Position numbers and translations under genes: made by a program
Notes under the pieces: model-generated
The model's input: only the letters and a program-made list of their open reading frames with translations
The model's database searches: none
What the model was told of the DNA's origin: nothing
NCBI RefSeq assembly: GCF_003047265.1
Contig: NZ_PZYY01000005.1
Location: forward strand, 62,001 to 126,000
Direction: 5' to 3'
Source: Nocardioides terrigena
Lineage (GTDB): Bacteria > Actinomycetota > Actinomycetes > Propionibacteriales > Nocardioidaceae
Length of the DNA: 64,000 bases
In this document: one piece after another, positions 8,384 through 17,657 of the stretch
Layout: every line of letters starts with the position of its first letter
How positions within the stretch are numbered: the first letter of the stretch is position 1

Positions 8384-10279
8384 ATGGACGTCTTGACGCG
8401 TTCCAGGGCCTCGCGCCCACGTCCTCACTATGCTGTGGCGTCGACGGTCAACGGTGTCGAGGGGATCGACACAGGGATGGGAGACGGTGTGGTGCAGTCC
8501 CGGGAGCGCGGCGTGGAGGCCGTGGACTCGTGGTCCGACGCCCCGACCCGTGCCTCCCTCCAGGTCCTCGCCGAGGGGGCGGCCACGCTCGCCGGCTTCG
8601 CCCAGTCGGCCATCAGCGTGCGCCGCGGCGACCACCTCGAGGTGGTGGCGACCTCCGGTCCCGAGCTGGCCGACCTGGTGGGCACCTGGCTCCCGGTGGA
8701 GGTCCTGGAGAAGGAGCTCGCCAAGTCCGACGACTGGGGAGACCTGCGGTTCGTGCCGCACGAGCGGGTCGGTGACGAGGTCCTCGAGTACAGCCACGTC
8801 CCGGACCTCGACCCCGTCGCCGGCCCCGACGGCTGGCACCCGCTCGACCTGCTCGCCGCCCCGTTGTACGACGACGCAGGCGAGCTGCGCGGGCTTCTCA
8901 CCGTCGACGCGCCCGTGGACGGCCTGCGTCCGGGGCCCCACCAGCGAGAGGTGCTGGCGAGGTACGCCGGCGTCGCCCGCAGCTCGGTCCTCCTCGCCCT
9001 CGAGCGCGAGGTGCTCTCCGAGCGCGTGCGGATGGCCACCGAGGCGCGCGAGATGGTGCGCCGTGCGATGGGGGAGCCCTCCCTGGAGCGGGTGATCGTG
9101 GCCTGCCGCGCGGCGGTCGTCTCGTCCTTCGACGCAGTTGGCATGTGGCTGTCGGCCTTCGAGTCGGACGGCACCACGTCGAGCACCTGGTTCGCCGAGG
9201 GCGGCCAGGGACGACCTGTGCTGGACGAGCTCGACGAGGTGCTGGTCCGGCTGGCCCACCGCTACTGGGCCGACCAGTACGTCGCCCACTTCTCCGCCAG
9301 CCGCGCCGACCACCCGGGGCTCGAGCCCGAGGAGGCCGCGCAGATGCTCGACTTCCTCGACAGCATCCACATCGGCTCGATCCTCTTCGTCCCCCTGGGG
9401 GCCGGCCTCGAGTGCCTCGGCTTCCTCGCCCTCTCCCGGGTCTCGGACAACCAGGCGTGGACCGAGGTGGAGTACGACGCCGCGCTCGACATCGGTCGCG
9501 ACCTCGGGCGGGCCGTCGCCAACGCCCGGCAGCGGGACGCCGAGCGCGCGCTCGTCACCCGGCTGCGCGACCTCGACGGCTATCGCAGCGAGCTGGTCAG
9601 CACCGTGGCCCACGAGCTGCGCAACCCGCTCAGCTCCGTGGTCGGCAACCTCGAGCTGCTCGAGGACGAGACCCTCACCGACCACGGCCGCCGCTCGGTC
9701 GAGTCGGCGATCCGGGGTGCCGGTCGCATCGAGGGCGTGATCGACGACCTCCTCACCGTGGCCCACGTGTCCGACCCCGACGCGGCCTTCGACCCGGTGC
9801 CGGTCGACCTGCGCCAGGTCGTGCTCGACGTCGAGGACGAGTGCGCCCACGCCGCCGCGAGCCGGTCCATCACCCTCACCCGGTCCCTCCCGACCGGCAG
9901 CCTGCTCGTGCCGGGTCGCCCCGACGAGCTGCACCGGATGCTGGCCAACCTGGTGAGCAACGCGCTCAAGTATTCCGAGGACGGCAGCTCCGTCGCGATC
10001 GGCCTTGCGGTCAAGGGTGCAGCCGGCGAGGGGGAGGGCGACGAGGCGCGGGTCGCCCTGAGCGTCGTCGACCACGGACTGGGCATCTCGGAGGAGGACC
10101 AGGCCGGCCTGTTCCGTGAGTTCTTCCGCTCCCGCAACCCCGAGGCCCTGTCCCGACCGGGCAGCGGGCTCGGCCTGGTCATCGTGGACCGGATCGTCCG
10201 CCGCCACGGCGGTCGGATCGACGTCCACTCCGCGCTCGGCGCCGGCACCACCATGACGGTCACCCTCCCGGCCGGCTGA
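8384..10279 (+). CDS. GAF-domain sensor histidine kinase
   Basis: Cytoplasmic-looking sensor kinase of 631 residues without transmembrane segments. Two GAF-like regions (about 50-195 and 225-385) precede a HisKA domain with STVAHELRNPL (phospho-accepting H410) and an HATPase domain with the N box near 525 (LANLVSNALKYSED), DHGLGISEED, and GSGLGLVIVDRIV near 598. No response regulator is adjacent, so its partner is elsewhere. The ATG at 8477 is an alternative start; upstream of 8384 there is no ribosome site. The 8256-8383 spacer to the divergent glycerophosphotransferase-like gene shows no other feature. Confidence 0.88.
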   Translation: MDVLTRSRASRPRPHYAVASTVNGVEGIDTGMGDGVVQSRERGVEAVDSWSDAPTRASLQVLAEGAATLAGFAQSAISVRRGDHLEVVATSGPELADLVGTWLPVEVLEKELAKSDDWGDLRFVPHERVGDEVLEYSHVPDLDPVAGPDGWHPLDLLAAPLYDDAGELRGLLTVDAPVDGLRPGPHQREVLARYAGVARSSVLLALEREVLSERVRMATEAREMVRRAMGEPSLERVIVACRAAVVSSFDAVGMWLSAFESDGTTSSTWFAEGGQGRPVLDELDEVLVRLAHRYWADQYVAHFSASRADHPGLEPEEAAQMLDFLDSIHIGSILFVPLGAGLECLGFLALSRVSDNQAWTEVEYDAALDIGRDLGRAVANARQRDAERALVTRLRDLDGYRSELVSTVAHELRNPLSSVVGNLELLEDETLTDHGRRSVESAIRGAGRIEGVIDDLLTVAHVSDPDAAFDPVPVDLRQVVLDVEDECAHAAASRSITLTRSLPTGSLLVPGRPDELHRMLANLVSNALKYSEDGSSVAIGLAVKGAAGEGEGDEARVALSVVDHGLGISEEDQAGLFREFFRSRNPEALSRPGSGLGLVIVDRIVRRHGGRIDVHSALGAGTTMTVTLPAG

Positions 10280-10305
10280 TCGCCGTGGCCGGGAACCCCG
10301 CTCAC

Positions 10306-10352
10306 GATCGGGGAACATCGTCCCGCGAGGAGCGGGTCGAACTTCCCCGATC
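10306..10352. terminator. bidirectional terminator candidate
   Basis: Inverted repeat with perfect 10-bp arms (GATCGGGGAA and its complement) enclosing a second small hairpin (CCCGC/GCGGG), followed by a short T run. It lies between the convergent ends of the histidine kinase and SDR genes. Confidence 0.55.
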
Positions 10353-10418
10353 TTTCCCGCCGACACCTGGGACCTGAGTCACCCAGCGACGCAGCTCGCA
10401 CGGGTCGGCCGCGCCTCC

Positions 10419-11240
10419 TCAGCCCACCCCGGCGTACCCCTCGCGGTAGCTCGGCCACGAGGGCACCCACCCGGTCGCGCGCAGCCGCGCGTTGGAGAGC
10501 CGCTTGCCGTGCCCCTGCTCGGGGTCGGCGGAGGGTGGGGCGGGAGCGCCGAGCCGCTCGGCGAGGTACGCCGCGACGTCACCCAGCTGCGCGGGCTCGT
10601 CGTCCGTCCCGAGGTAGAGCCGCTCCGGTGCCTCGGGACGGGTCAGCAGGTGCACGACCGCGTCGGCGGCGTCCTCGCGGTGGATGCGGTTGGTCCAGCG
10701 GTGCGGGTCGGTGACCCGCCCCTCGCGGACCGTGTCGAGCAGCCGGGTGCTGGAGCCGCCGTACAGGCCCGACAGCCGCAGCACCGTCCCCGTGGGCAGC
10801 CGCTCGAGGAAGAGCTCCTCGGCCGCGAGCAGCATCCGGCCCGGTCCGTCCGCCGGTCGCGGGGGAGTCGTCTCGTCGTCGAGGGGAGGCCGGTCGTGGC
10901 TGCCGTGCACGGCGGTCGAGGAGACCAGCACGGCCCGCTCCGGCGGCGTGCCGGTCGCGGCCAGTGCGTCGAGCGCGCGCCGCATGCCGTCGACGTACGT
11001 CGCCCGGTAGGACTCCTCGGTCCGCGGGCGGGCGGTGAGTGCGACGACGGCGTACCGCGCCTCGAGGTCCGGCAGGGCGGGGACCTCGCGCGTCAGGTCG
11101 ACGGACAGCCCGCGCAGCGGGGGCGGGACCAGCGTCGCGGTGCGGCGCAGGGCCAGCACGTCGTGCCCGCGGTCGGCGAGCCGCAGGCCGACCGCCGCGC
11201 CCAGGTCTCCGCAGCCGACGAGCAGCACGTCCGAGGTCAC
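10419..11240 (-). CDS. NAD(P)-dependent epimerase/dehydratase-like SDR protein
   Basis: Extended short-chain dehydrogenase-like protein of 273 residues, close to the YeeZ type. The N-terminus has the Rossmann loop VGCGDLGAAVGLRLADRGH (about 8-26), a GxGxxG variant with Cys. Later segments are VLVSSTAVHG (about 104-113), RLSGLYGG (about 154-161) and NRIHREDAADAV (about 183-194). The usual YxxxK pair is not seen, so dehydrogenase or epimerase activity is uncertain. The GTG start lies 6 bp after a TAGCGT box and is divergent from the alpha/beta hydrolase gene, with overlapping promoter regions in a 28-bp spacer. Confidence 0.75.
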   Translation of the reverse strand: MTSDVLLVGCGDLGAAVGLRLADRGHDVLALRRTATLVPPPLRGLSVDLTREVPALPDLEARYAVVALTARPRTEESYRATYVDGMRRALDALAATGTPPERAVLVSSTAVHGSHDRPPLDDETTPPRPADGPGRMLLAAEELFLERLPTGTVLRLSGLYGGSSTRLLDTVREGRVTDPHRWTNRIHREDAADAVVHLLTRPEAPERLYLGTDDEPAQLGDVAAYLAERLGAPAPPSADPEQGHGKRLSNARLRATGWVPSWPSYREGYAGVG

Positions 11241-11246
11241 GGCGGC

Positions 11247-11252
11247 ACGCTA
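11247..11252 (-). promoter_or_regulatory. -10 box of the SDR gene
   Basis: TAGCGT read on the minus strand, 6 bp before the GTG at 11240; suggests a leaderless transcript. Only 4 bp separate it from the -10 box of the divergent gene. Confidence 0.45.
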
Positions 11253-11256
11253 CGCC

Positions 11257-11262
11257 TACGCT
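11257..11262 (+). promoter_or_regulatory. -10 box of the alpha/beta hydrolase gene
   Basis: TACGCT on the plus strand, 6 bp before the ATG at 11269. It lies back to back with the -10 of the divergent SDR gene, so the two promoters probably compete for RNA polymerase. Confidence 0.45.
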
Positions 11263-11268
11263 GCGGGG

Positions 11269-12111
11269 ATGGAGCGCACCACGTTCACGGCCGCCACGGG
11301 GACAGGGGACCTGACGGGATGGGTCGCGGGTGACGGACCGCCCGTCCTGGCCGTCCACGGTGGGCCGGGACTGGGTCATGAGTACCTCGACGGACTGGTC
11401 GAGGAGCTCGCGTCCCGCTACCGGGTCGCGACCTTCCAGCAGCGGGGTCTGCCCCCCTCGACGGAGCAGGGGGACTTCACCGTCGCCGAAGCCGTGACCG
11501 ACCTCGTGGCCGTCCTCGACCACCTGGGCTGGGCGACGGCGTACCTGATGGGCCACTCGTGGGGAGGCCACCTGGCGTTCCACGCGGCGGCGGCGATCCC
11601 GGGCCGGCTCGACGGGGCCCTCGCCGTCGACCCGCTCGGCGCGGTCGGTGACGGTGGTGCGGCCGATTTCGGCGCGACCCTCCGGGCGCGCGTCCCCGAG
11701 GACGTCCGGGCACGTCTGGACGAGCTCGACGAGAAGGAGTCCGCCGGCGCGCTGACCCTCGAGGACGACCTCGAGGCCCTGGGCATCCTCTGGCCGTCGT
11801 ACTTCGCCGACGCGCAGGCGGCGCCGCCCATGCCCGCTGTCCGGATGAGCATGGCCGCCGGTGACGGACTGTGGGCCGACCTCGTCTCCCGGCTCCAGGT
11901 GCTCGAGGCATCCCTGTCCTCGATCACCGTCCCGGTGGGAGTGCTCGTGGGCGAGCGCAGCCCGATGCCGCCGAGCGCCGGCACCGGGACCGCCGCGCGC
12001 ATCCCCGGCGCCTGGTCCCACGTGGAGCCGGGGGTCGGCCACTTCGTGTGGATCGAGTCGCCCGGGTGCGTGCTGGTGGCCATGGACCGTCTCGTCGCGG
12101 GCCGCGGCTAG
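11269..12111 (+). CDS. alpha/beta-fold hydrolase (proline iminopeptidase-like)
   Basis: Serine alpha/beta hydrolase of 280 residues. It has the oxyanion motif VHGGPG (about 27-32), typical of prolyl aminopeptidase and related enzymes, and the nucleophile elbow GHSWGG (about 97-102, Ser nucleophile). A C-terminal GVGHFVWIESP segment (about 257-267) supplies the catalytic His. A cap domain lies between. The substrate is unknown; the HGGPG motif favours a peptidase or small-ester hydrolase. Divergent from the SDR gene and followed 48 bp later by the flavoprotein gene on the same strand. Confidence 0.82.
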   Translation: MERTTFTAATGTGDLTGWVAGDGPPVLAVHGGPGLGHEYLDGLVEELASRYRVATFQQRGLPPSTEQGDFTVAEAVTDLVAVLDHLGWATAYLMGHSWGGHLAFHAAAAIPGRLDGALAVDPLGAVGDGGAADFGATLRARVPEDVRARLDELDEKESAGALTLEDDLEALGILWPSYFADAQAAPPMPAVRMSMAAGDGLWADLVSRLQVLEASLSSITVPVGVLVGERSPMPPSAGTGTAARIPGAWSHVEPGVGHFVWIESPGCVLVAMDRLVAGRG

Positions 12112-12159
12112 CCCGACTGCGCCGTGGACGCGGCGTACGACGGGTGCGACGGTGGACCC

Positions 12160-13560
12160 ATGACGCGTACGCTCGATGTCGACTACCTCGTCGTGGGGGC
12201 CGGGGCGATGGGGATGGCGTTCACGGACGCGCTCATCGACCACTCCGACGCCCGGGTGGCGCTCGTGGACCGCCGGCACGGGGTCGGCGGGCACTGGCTG
12301 GAGGCGTACCCGTTCGTCCAGCTGCACCAGTCCTCCGCGTTCTACGGCGTGCCCTCGACGCTGCTCGGCGGCGGCCAGCTCCAGCAGCACGGTCCCGAGG
12401 CGGGCCTGCAGGAGCGCGCCACCCAGGCGGAGATCACGGCGTACTACGCCCGCGCGATGGACCGGATGCGGGAGACCGGCCGTGTCGACTTCTTCCCCAA
12501 CAGCGAGCACGACGGCGACCGCACCGTGGTCTCACGAGTCTCGGGAGCCACGTTCCGGGTGCCCGAGACCTGCCGGATCGTCAACGCGCACTACCTGGCA
12601 CCGAGCATCCCCGCGGAGGTGCCGCCCCCCTTCGCAGTCGGTGACGGCGTCCGCGTGGTGCCGGTCAACGACCTCGCCCGGCTGGAGGAGGCGCCCAGCC
12701 AGTACGTCGTCGTGGGCTCGGGCAAGACCGCCACGGACGCCTGCATCTGGCTGATGGCGCGGGGCGTGGACCCGGACGCGATCTGCTGGGTGCGCCCGCG
12801 CGACCCGTGGATGTTCAACCGGGCGCTCATCCAGCCCGACCTGGAGATCTTCCTCGGCATGGCGGCGGACCTGATGGAGTCGGCGGCCACGTCGACGTCC
12901 CTCGAGGACCTGTTCCTCCGGCTGGAGGAGCACGACATCATGCTCCGCATCGACCGCTCGGTGATGCCGACGATGGCCAAGGCGCCCACCCTGGCGACGT
13001 GGGAGCTCGACCGGCTGCGCAGCATCGAGGACGTCGTACGCCGCGGCCACATCACCTCGGTCGCTCGCGGCAAGCTCGAGATGACCGAGGGGACGACGGT
13101 CGGCATCGCGGACGACGCCCTGGTCGTGCACTGCGCGGCCGACGGCCTGAAGTACCCACCGCTCGTCCCGGTCTGGCGTCCGCAGGACATCACCCTCCAG
13201 CCCATCCGTGCCGGCTTCCCGTGCTTCGGCGCAGCGCTGGCCGGCTACGTCGAGGCGACCCGCACCGACGACCACGAGAAGAACCGGCTGTGCCCGCCGT
13301 CCAACTACGGCGACTCGATGGCGCAGTGGGCCGAGATGAACGTCCGCGGCACCCGGGCCACGCTGTCCTTCTCGGCCGAGAAGGACATCAAGCAGTGGGC
13401 GGACGGGGTGGCGCTCAACCCGACGCGGGTCACGCCGGACCAGCCGTCGTCGGCGGCCCTGGACGACGCCCGCGGGAGGCTGGCCGCCCACACGCGGCCG
13501 GCGCTGGAGCGGCTCGAGGAGCTGGTCCGGGGCGCGCGCTCGGGGCCCCGGGAAAAGTAG
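12160..13560 (+). CDS. FAD/NAD(P)-binding flavoprotein, monooxygenase-like
   Basis: Two-dinucleotide-binding-domain flavoprotein of 466 residues. The N-terminal FAD site is DYLVVGAGAMGMAFTDAL (residues about 6-23), the following acidic strand ends ALVDRRHGVGGHW, and a second glycine-rich site VVVGSGKTATDACIWL (about 184-199) resembles an NAD(P) fold. Its architecture recalls flavin monooxygenase-like proteins, but the FxGxxxHxxxY monooxygenase signature is not seen, so the reaction is open. The ATG at 12160 was preferred to an in-frame GTG at 12124 because a GGTGG ribosome site precedes it and the Rossmann strand begins just after. It ends in a strong terminator. Confidence 0.75.
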   Translation: MTRTLDVDYLVVGAGAMGMAFTDALIDHSDARVALVDRRHGVGGHWLEAYPFVQLHQSSAFYGVPSTLLGGGQLQQHGPEAGLQERATQAEITAYYARAMDRMRETGRVDFFPNSEHDGDRTVVSRVSGATFRVPETCRIVNAHYLAPSIPAEVPPPFAVGDGVRVVPVNDLARLEEAPSQYVVVGSGKTATDACIWLMARGVDPDAICWVRPRDPWMFNRALIQPDLEIFLGMAADLMESAATSTSLEDLFLRLEEHDIMLRIDRSVMPTMAKAPTLATWELDRLRSIEDVVRRGHITSVARGKLEMTEGTTVGIADDALVVHCAADGLKYPPLVPVWRPQDITLQPIRAGFPCFGAALAGYVEATRTDDHEKNRLCPPSNYGDSMAQWAEMNVRGTRATLSFSAEKDIKQWADGVALNPTRVTPDQPSSAALDDARGRLAAHTRPALERLEELVRGARSGPREK

Positions 13561-13594
13561 AACCGCCCACGGTCTCGGGTCCGTGGGCGGTTCT
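13559..13594 (+). terminator. rho-independent-type terminator of the flavoprotein gene
   Basis: Perfect 14-bp stem (AGAACCGCCCACGG and complement) with an 8-nt loop, starting within the stop codon. It lacks a long T run, as is common in actinobacteria, and could also serve the convergent metallo-beta-lactamase-fold gene. Confidence 0.75.
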
Positions 13595-13670
13595 GAGGAC
13601 GAATCTACCTCCTGATCGTCACCAGTGGTGCACAGGCGATGCACAGATCGGCAACGAGATGGTCACCGCC

Positions 13671-15299
13671 TCACGGGATCCCGAGGGCGGCCTTGAAGGC
13701 GGCGTACGAGATGAACGTGCCGTGCCCGCCGGCGATCCACTTCGGGGTGAGCCCCCGCGCCGTGACCATGGCGGCGATCGCCTGCGCGTTGGGGTCCGTC
13801 GGAGAGGGGAGCCCGGGCGGCGAGTAGATGTCGCTCGTGAAGAGGACTCCCTGGTCGGCCACGTAGGGAACCACCATGTCCACCGAGTGCTCGGTCTGCA
13901 GCGGGAACACCTGGATGCCGTTCGGCAGCGAGAGGCCGGCGGCGGGGACGCCCTGGACGTTGGCGGCGACGGTCGTCCCGTCCAGCCGGTCGGGCAGGAC
14001 CGTGGAGCCGCGGTCCGCGAAGACCTGCTGGAAGAACGGCACGGCCTGCTCGCCCACGACGGCGGTCGCGCCGAGCGCGACGTACGGGCGCATCCCGCTG
14101 GCGTGGTCGGCGTGGTGGTGCGTCGTCACGACGTGCGTGATCGGTCCGGTGAAGTCGGGGCTGTCCTCGATGTACTGGATGACGGCCTCGGCGCGGTGGT
14201 CGTGCAGCGCACCTTCGAAGACCACGACGCCACCGGGCCGTTGCACGACCAGCGAGTTGTTGGCCACGCCCCCGAGGAGCCTCACTCCAGCTGCGGTGGT
14301 CGTGCCGTCGGTGATGGTGATCGGGTTGATCGCGCGCTGCCCGCCGTCCTTGATGAAGCCGAGGGCGACGAAGGACAGCAGCCACTCGCTCGTCCGTGTG
14401 CCGATGTCCGCGAGGTCCGCGTCGTACACCGGGTCCACGGCGCTCGGGAAGCGGAAGACGCGGCCCTTGATGCGCGGGTTGACGTCGACCTCCGTACGCC
14501 GCTCGCGCACCATCTCGAAGCCGTCGGAGGTGAGCGCCACCCGGCGCGGGAAGCGCACTCCGTCGTCCTCGCGGCGCCAGCCGCCGTAGGTGACCTCGAT
14601 GGGCACGTCGCGACGCAGGTAGTCGTGCTGCGTGGTGCGCAGCATGGCGATCCGCTCCTTCCGCACGTCGACGAACAGCTCGATCGGGGCGACGGCGTCG
14701 CGCAGGACCAGCACCCGGTAGCGCCGTCCGTCGATGGTGCGCTGGCCGCCGTTGCTGGCCAGGGACGGGCGGTCCAGGGCCCGGCTCAGCAGCACGTGCG
14801 GGTTGAGCAGCTCCTGCTCCCGGTGGATGGCCGCCCACCGGTCGGAGGTCATCGCCTTGGTGGCCGGCTGCGAGAAGTTGGCATCCACGCCGCTGATGTA
14901 GCCGCGTCGCCCCGACAGGACCTCACGCACCGGACGGTCGACGCCCAGCGACGTCCGCACGTTGTCGATGCGGACCCGTGGTGGCCTGCTCCCCTTGAGC
15001 CGGTAGCGCACGCGCGCCTCGACCGTCGCGGCCGGCGAGGCGCCGCTGCCCGGCACCGCGCCCTCGTCGAGGATCGAGCGCGCCGCCCCGGCGCGGTACT
15101 GGAAGGTCTTGAGCCCCCGGAGTGCCGAGGCGCCGCCGACCGCGTCGACGGCCATGCGCAGCGACCCCGCCGCACGCTGGGAGCCCTCGGCCGTGGCCGC
15201 CGCTCCTGATGTCGCACCGGCCGGCACGAGCCCGGTCAGTCCCATCGTCAATGCCAGCGCTCCGAGCGCCGCGCTGCTGGACAACCTGCTGGGTCCCAT
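13671..15299 (-). CDS. exported metallo-beta-lactamase-fold hydrolase with large N-terminal domain
   Basis: Secreted or surface enzyme of 542 residues. The start at 15299 has a GGGGAGG ribosome site, and residues 1-30 form a Sec-type signal peptide (MGPSRLSSSAALGALALT and on to a PAGAT region). Residues about 40-270 form an all-beta-looking domain that begins AVDAVGGASALRGLKTF, as seen in outer-surface lipoprotein-like folds. The C-terminal metallo-beta-lactamase domain (about 300-540) has the metal motif THHHADHASG and a later EHSVDM. The SoxH-like arrangement suggests hydrolysis of an extracellular substrate; I cannot name it. The 192-bp spacer to the ABC-F gene holds nothing else recognisable. 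Confidence 0.8.
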   Translation of the reverse strand: MGPSRLSSSAALGALALTMGLTGLVPAGATSGAAATAEGSQRAAGSLRMAVDAVGGASALRGLKTFQYRAGAARSILDEGAVPGSGASPAATVEARVRYRLKGSRPPRVRIDNVRTSLGVDRPVREVLSGRRGYISGVDANFSQPATKAMTSDRWAAIHREQELLNPHVLLSRALDRPSLASNGGQRTIDGRRYRVLVLRDAVAPIELFVDVRKERIAMLRTTQHDYLRRDVPIEVTYGGWRREDDGVRFPRRVALTSDGFEMVRERRTEVDVNPRIKGRVFRFPSAVDPVYDADLADIGTRTSEWLLSFVALGFIKDGGQRAINPITITDGTTTAAGVRLLGGVANNSLVVQRPGGVVVFEGALHDHRAEAVIQYIEDSPDFTGPITHVVTTHHHADHASGMRPYVALGATAVVGEQAVPFFQQVFADRGSTVLPDRLDGTTVAANVQGVPAAGLSLPNGIQVFPLQTEHSVDMVVPYVADQGVLFTSDIYSPPGLPSPTDPNAQAIAAMVTARGLTPKWIAGGHGTFISYAAFKAALGIP

Positions 15300-15491
15300 C
15301 TGACGTCCTCCCCAAGGGTCACGGGTCTCTGGAGTCACGGGCCGCGCGTCCCGAGTCCCTGGCACCCGACGCCGGCGATCCCGGAGGACGGAGCGGTCGC
15401 GACAGATCGTCTCCACGGTCGTCGCGCGCCGATCGGGGGGCAATGGCACTTTGGTACTACGACCTCGGGGGAGGGAGCAGCCACGTCCGGG

Positions 15492-17135
15492 TCAGGTGTG
15501 CCGTACGACGACGCGTCCCGCGGCGACGTCCCAGCGCTGGTCCAGCCGGACGTTCTCGAGCAGGCGGCGGTCGTGGGAGACCAGCAGCAGCGCCCCGTCG
15601 TACGACGCCAGCGCCTGCTCGAGCTGCTCGATGGCCGGCACGTCGAGGTGGTTGGTGGGCTCGTCCAGGACGAGCAGGTTGACCCCCCGTGCCTGCAGCA
15701 GCGCCATGGCCGCGCGGGTGCGCTCGCCCGGGGACAGGCGCCCGACCTCGCTGGTGACCTGGTCGGCCTTGAGCCCGAACTTCGCGAGGAGCGTGCGCAC
15801 CTCGGCCTGCGTCATCTCCGGCACGGCGACCTCGAAGGCGTCCCCGAGGGGCAGCGCGTCGTCGAGGCCGGTGCGGGCCTGGTCGATGACGCCGACGGCG
15901 ACCGAGGCGCCCAGCGACGCGGAGCCGCTGTCGGGGTCCGTGTCGCCCAGCAGCAGCCCGAGCAGCGTCGTCTTGCCCGCTCCGTTGGGACCGGTGATGC
16001 CGATCCGGTCGCCGGCGTTGACCTGCACGGAGACGGGGCCGAGCCGGAAGTCGCCGAGGTGGCGCGTCGCCTCGTTGAGGGTGGCGACCACCTCGCTGGA
16101 CCGCGGGGCGGCGGCGATGTCGAACTGCAGGACCCACTCCTTGCGCGGCTCCTCGACCTCGTCGAGCCGGGCGATCCGCGACTCCATCTGGCGCACCTTC
16201 TGGGCCTGCTTCTCGGAGGACTCGGTGGCGGCCTTGCGCCGGATCTTGTCGTTGTCGGGGCTCTTCTTCATCGCGTTGCGCACGCCCTGCGAGCTCCACT
16301 CGCGCTGGGTGCGAGCCCGCTGCACGAGGTCGGCACGGGTGCCGGCGTACTGCTCGTAGGCCTCCCGGGCATGGCGCCGGGCGACGGCGCGCTCCTCGAG
16401 GAAGGCGTCGTACCCGCCGTCGTAGACCGAGACCTGGCCCTGGGCCAGGTCGAGCTCGACGATCCGGGTGACGCAGCGGGCGAGGAACTCCCGGTCGTGC
16501 GAGACCAGCACCACGCCCCCGCGCAGGCCCTGCACGAAGGACTCCAGCCGCGCGAGGCCGTCGAGATCGAGGTCGTTGGTCGGCTCGTCGAGCAGGACGA
16601 CGTCGAAGCGGCTGAGCAGCAGCGCGGCCAGCGCCACCCGTGCGGCCTGGCCGCCGGACAGGGCGGTCATCAACGCCTCGGGGCCGACGTCGAGCCCGAG
16701 GTCGGCGAGCACCGGTGGCATCCGGTCGTCGAGGTCGGCGGCACCGCTCGCCATCCAGCGGTCGAACGCGACCGCGTAGGCGTCGTCGACCCCCGGCTCG
16801 TCCGAGCCGAGCGCCGCGGCGGCGGCCTCCATCGCCGCGGTCGCCTCGGCCGCGCCCGTACGCCGCGCGAGGTAGTGCGCGACCGTCTCGCCCGGCACGC
16901 GCTCGTGCTCCTGGGGGAGCAGACCGACGAACGCGTCCCGCGGCGCACAGCCGACCGACCCGGCCATCGGCTGGGCCACCCCACCGAGCAGGGACAGCAG
17001 GGTCGACTTGCCGGCACCGTTGGCCCCCACGACGCCGATCACGTCACCCGGGGCGACCGTCAGGTCGAGTCCCTCGAAGAGGACCCGGTGACCGTGCCCG
17101 CCGGACAGGTCCTTCGCGACGAGGGTGGCGTTCAC
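15492..17135 (-). CDS. ABC-F family ATPase (ribosome-associated type)
   Basis: Soluble duplicated ABC ATPase of 547 residues without membrane segments. The first ABC domain has GANGAGKST, LSGGQAARVAL and LLDEPTNDLDL; the second has GPNGAGKTT, LSPGERTRAAM and LVLDEPTNHLD. Between them, about residues 245-330, is a charged helical linker (KKSPDNDKIRRKAATESS) resembling the P-site tRNA interaction motif. ABC-F proteins act at the ribosomal E site, either in translation control or in protection from antibiotics; the sequence alone does not say which. GTG at 17135 was chosen because homology begins there and a TAGGCT box lies 7 bp upstream. Confidence 0.85.
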   Translation of the reverse strand: MNATLVAKDLSGGHGHRVLFEGLDLTVAPGDVIGVVGANGAGKSTLLSLLGGVAQPMAGSVGCAPRDAFVGLLPQEHERVPGETVAHYLARRTGAAEATAAMEAAAAALGSDEPGVDDAYAVAFDRWMASGAADLDDRMPPVLADLGLDVGPEALMTALSGGQAARVALAALLLSRFDVVLLDEPTNDLDLDGLARLESFVQGLRGGVVLVSHDREFLARCVTRIVELDLAQGQVSVYDGGYDAFLEERAVARRHAREAYEQYAGTRADLVQRARTQREWSSQGVRNAMKKSPDNDKIRRKAATESSEKQAQKVRQMESRIARLDEVEEPRKEWVLQFDIAAAPRSSEVVATLNEATRHLGDFRLGPVSVQVNAGDRIGITGPNGAGKTTLLGLLLGDTDPDSGSASLGASVAVGVIDQARTGLDDALPLGDAFEVAVPEMTQAEVRTLLAKFGLKADQVTSEVGRLSPGERTRAAMALLQARGVNLLVLDEPTNHLDVPAIEQLEQALASYDGALLLVSHDRRLLENVRLDQRWDVAAGRVVVRHT

Positions 17136-17142
17136 CCGGTGG

Positions 17143-17148
17143 AGCCTA
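17143..17148 (-). promoter_or_regulatory. -10 box of the leaderless ABC-F gene
   Basis: TAGGCT on the minus strand, 7 bp before the GTG at 17135, the same hexamer and gap as at lysR and pyrE. The rest of the 242-bp spacer (17136-17377) would hold the csp promoter and an untranslated leader. Confidence 0.5.
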
Positions 17149-17377
17149 GTCACGGGTCCCGTCCGGGACCGGGCAGGTGCCGCCGAATCCCGATCACGCA
17201 CCCGATGCCCTATCGTGGGTCGTGTTGAAGGGTCGGCCGCAAGCCGTCCTGGCCGCCCACGATGGTGCGGCTCGTATCTTGTACTCCTGGTTTTCGGTTC
17301 GCTGGACATCAGCACAGGTGGATGTCTTCAGCGCCTCGAGGGGCACACTGCCCCCCGACGAAACAAAGGAACAGATC

Positions 17378-17581
17378 ATGGCTTCAGGCACCGTCAAGTG
17401 GTTCAACGCCGAAAAGGGCTTCGGCTTCATCGCCCAGGACGGCGGCGGCGAGGACGTGTTCGTCCACTTCTCCGCGATCCAGTCCGGCGGCTACAAGTCG
17501 CTCGACGAGAACCAGAAGGTCGAGTTCGACCTGGCGCAGGGCCCCAAGGGTCCCCAGGCCGAGAACGTTCGCGTCTCCTGA
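17378..17581 (+). CDS. cold shock protein (CspA family)
   Basis: Complete 67-residue cold shock domain. Both RNA-binding motifs are intact: [12 protein letters not shown] (RNP-1, about 7-18) and DVFVHFSAI (RNP-2, about 26-34). It binds single-stranded RNA or DNA as a chaperone in the cytoplasm. An AAAGGA ribosome site sits upstream of the ATG. The gene-free region before it is over 200 bp and less GC-rich than its surroundings, which fits the long structured leader of csp mRNAs, but I could not fix the transcription start. A strong terminator follows directly. Confidence 0.95.
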   Translation: MASGTVKWFNAEKGFGFIAQDGGGEDVFVHFSAIQSGGYKSLDENQKVEFDLAQGPKGPQAENVRVS

Positions 17582-17588
17582 TCTCACC

Positions 17589-17624
17589 CGAAGGGCCCCG
17601 ACCGCATGCGGTCGGGGCCCTTCG
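17589..17624. terminator. 36-bp perfect palindrome terminator after csp
   Basis: Perfect palindrome with 18-bp half-sites, starting with CGAAGGGCCCCGACCGCA, eight bases past the csp stop. It should work in both directions and also ends the convergent amidase gene. Confidence 0.85.
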
Positions 17625-17657
17625 TGCGTCCGGGCGCCGTGAGGTGGTCCGGGGTCC

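Noticed and set aside
8393..8423. TTGACG followed by TATGCT as a promoter of the histidine kinase gene
   Set aside because: The spacing is about 24 bp instead of 16-19, and the -35 lies inside the longer reading of the gene.
13671..15299. The metallo-beta-lactamase-fold protein as an antibiotic-resistance enzyme
   Set aside because: It has a large extra N-terminal domain and a SoxH-like arrangement; the HHxADH metal motif is shared by many unrelated hydrolases of this fold.
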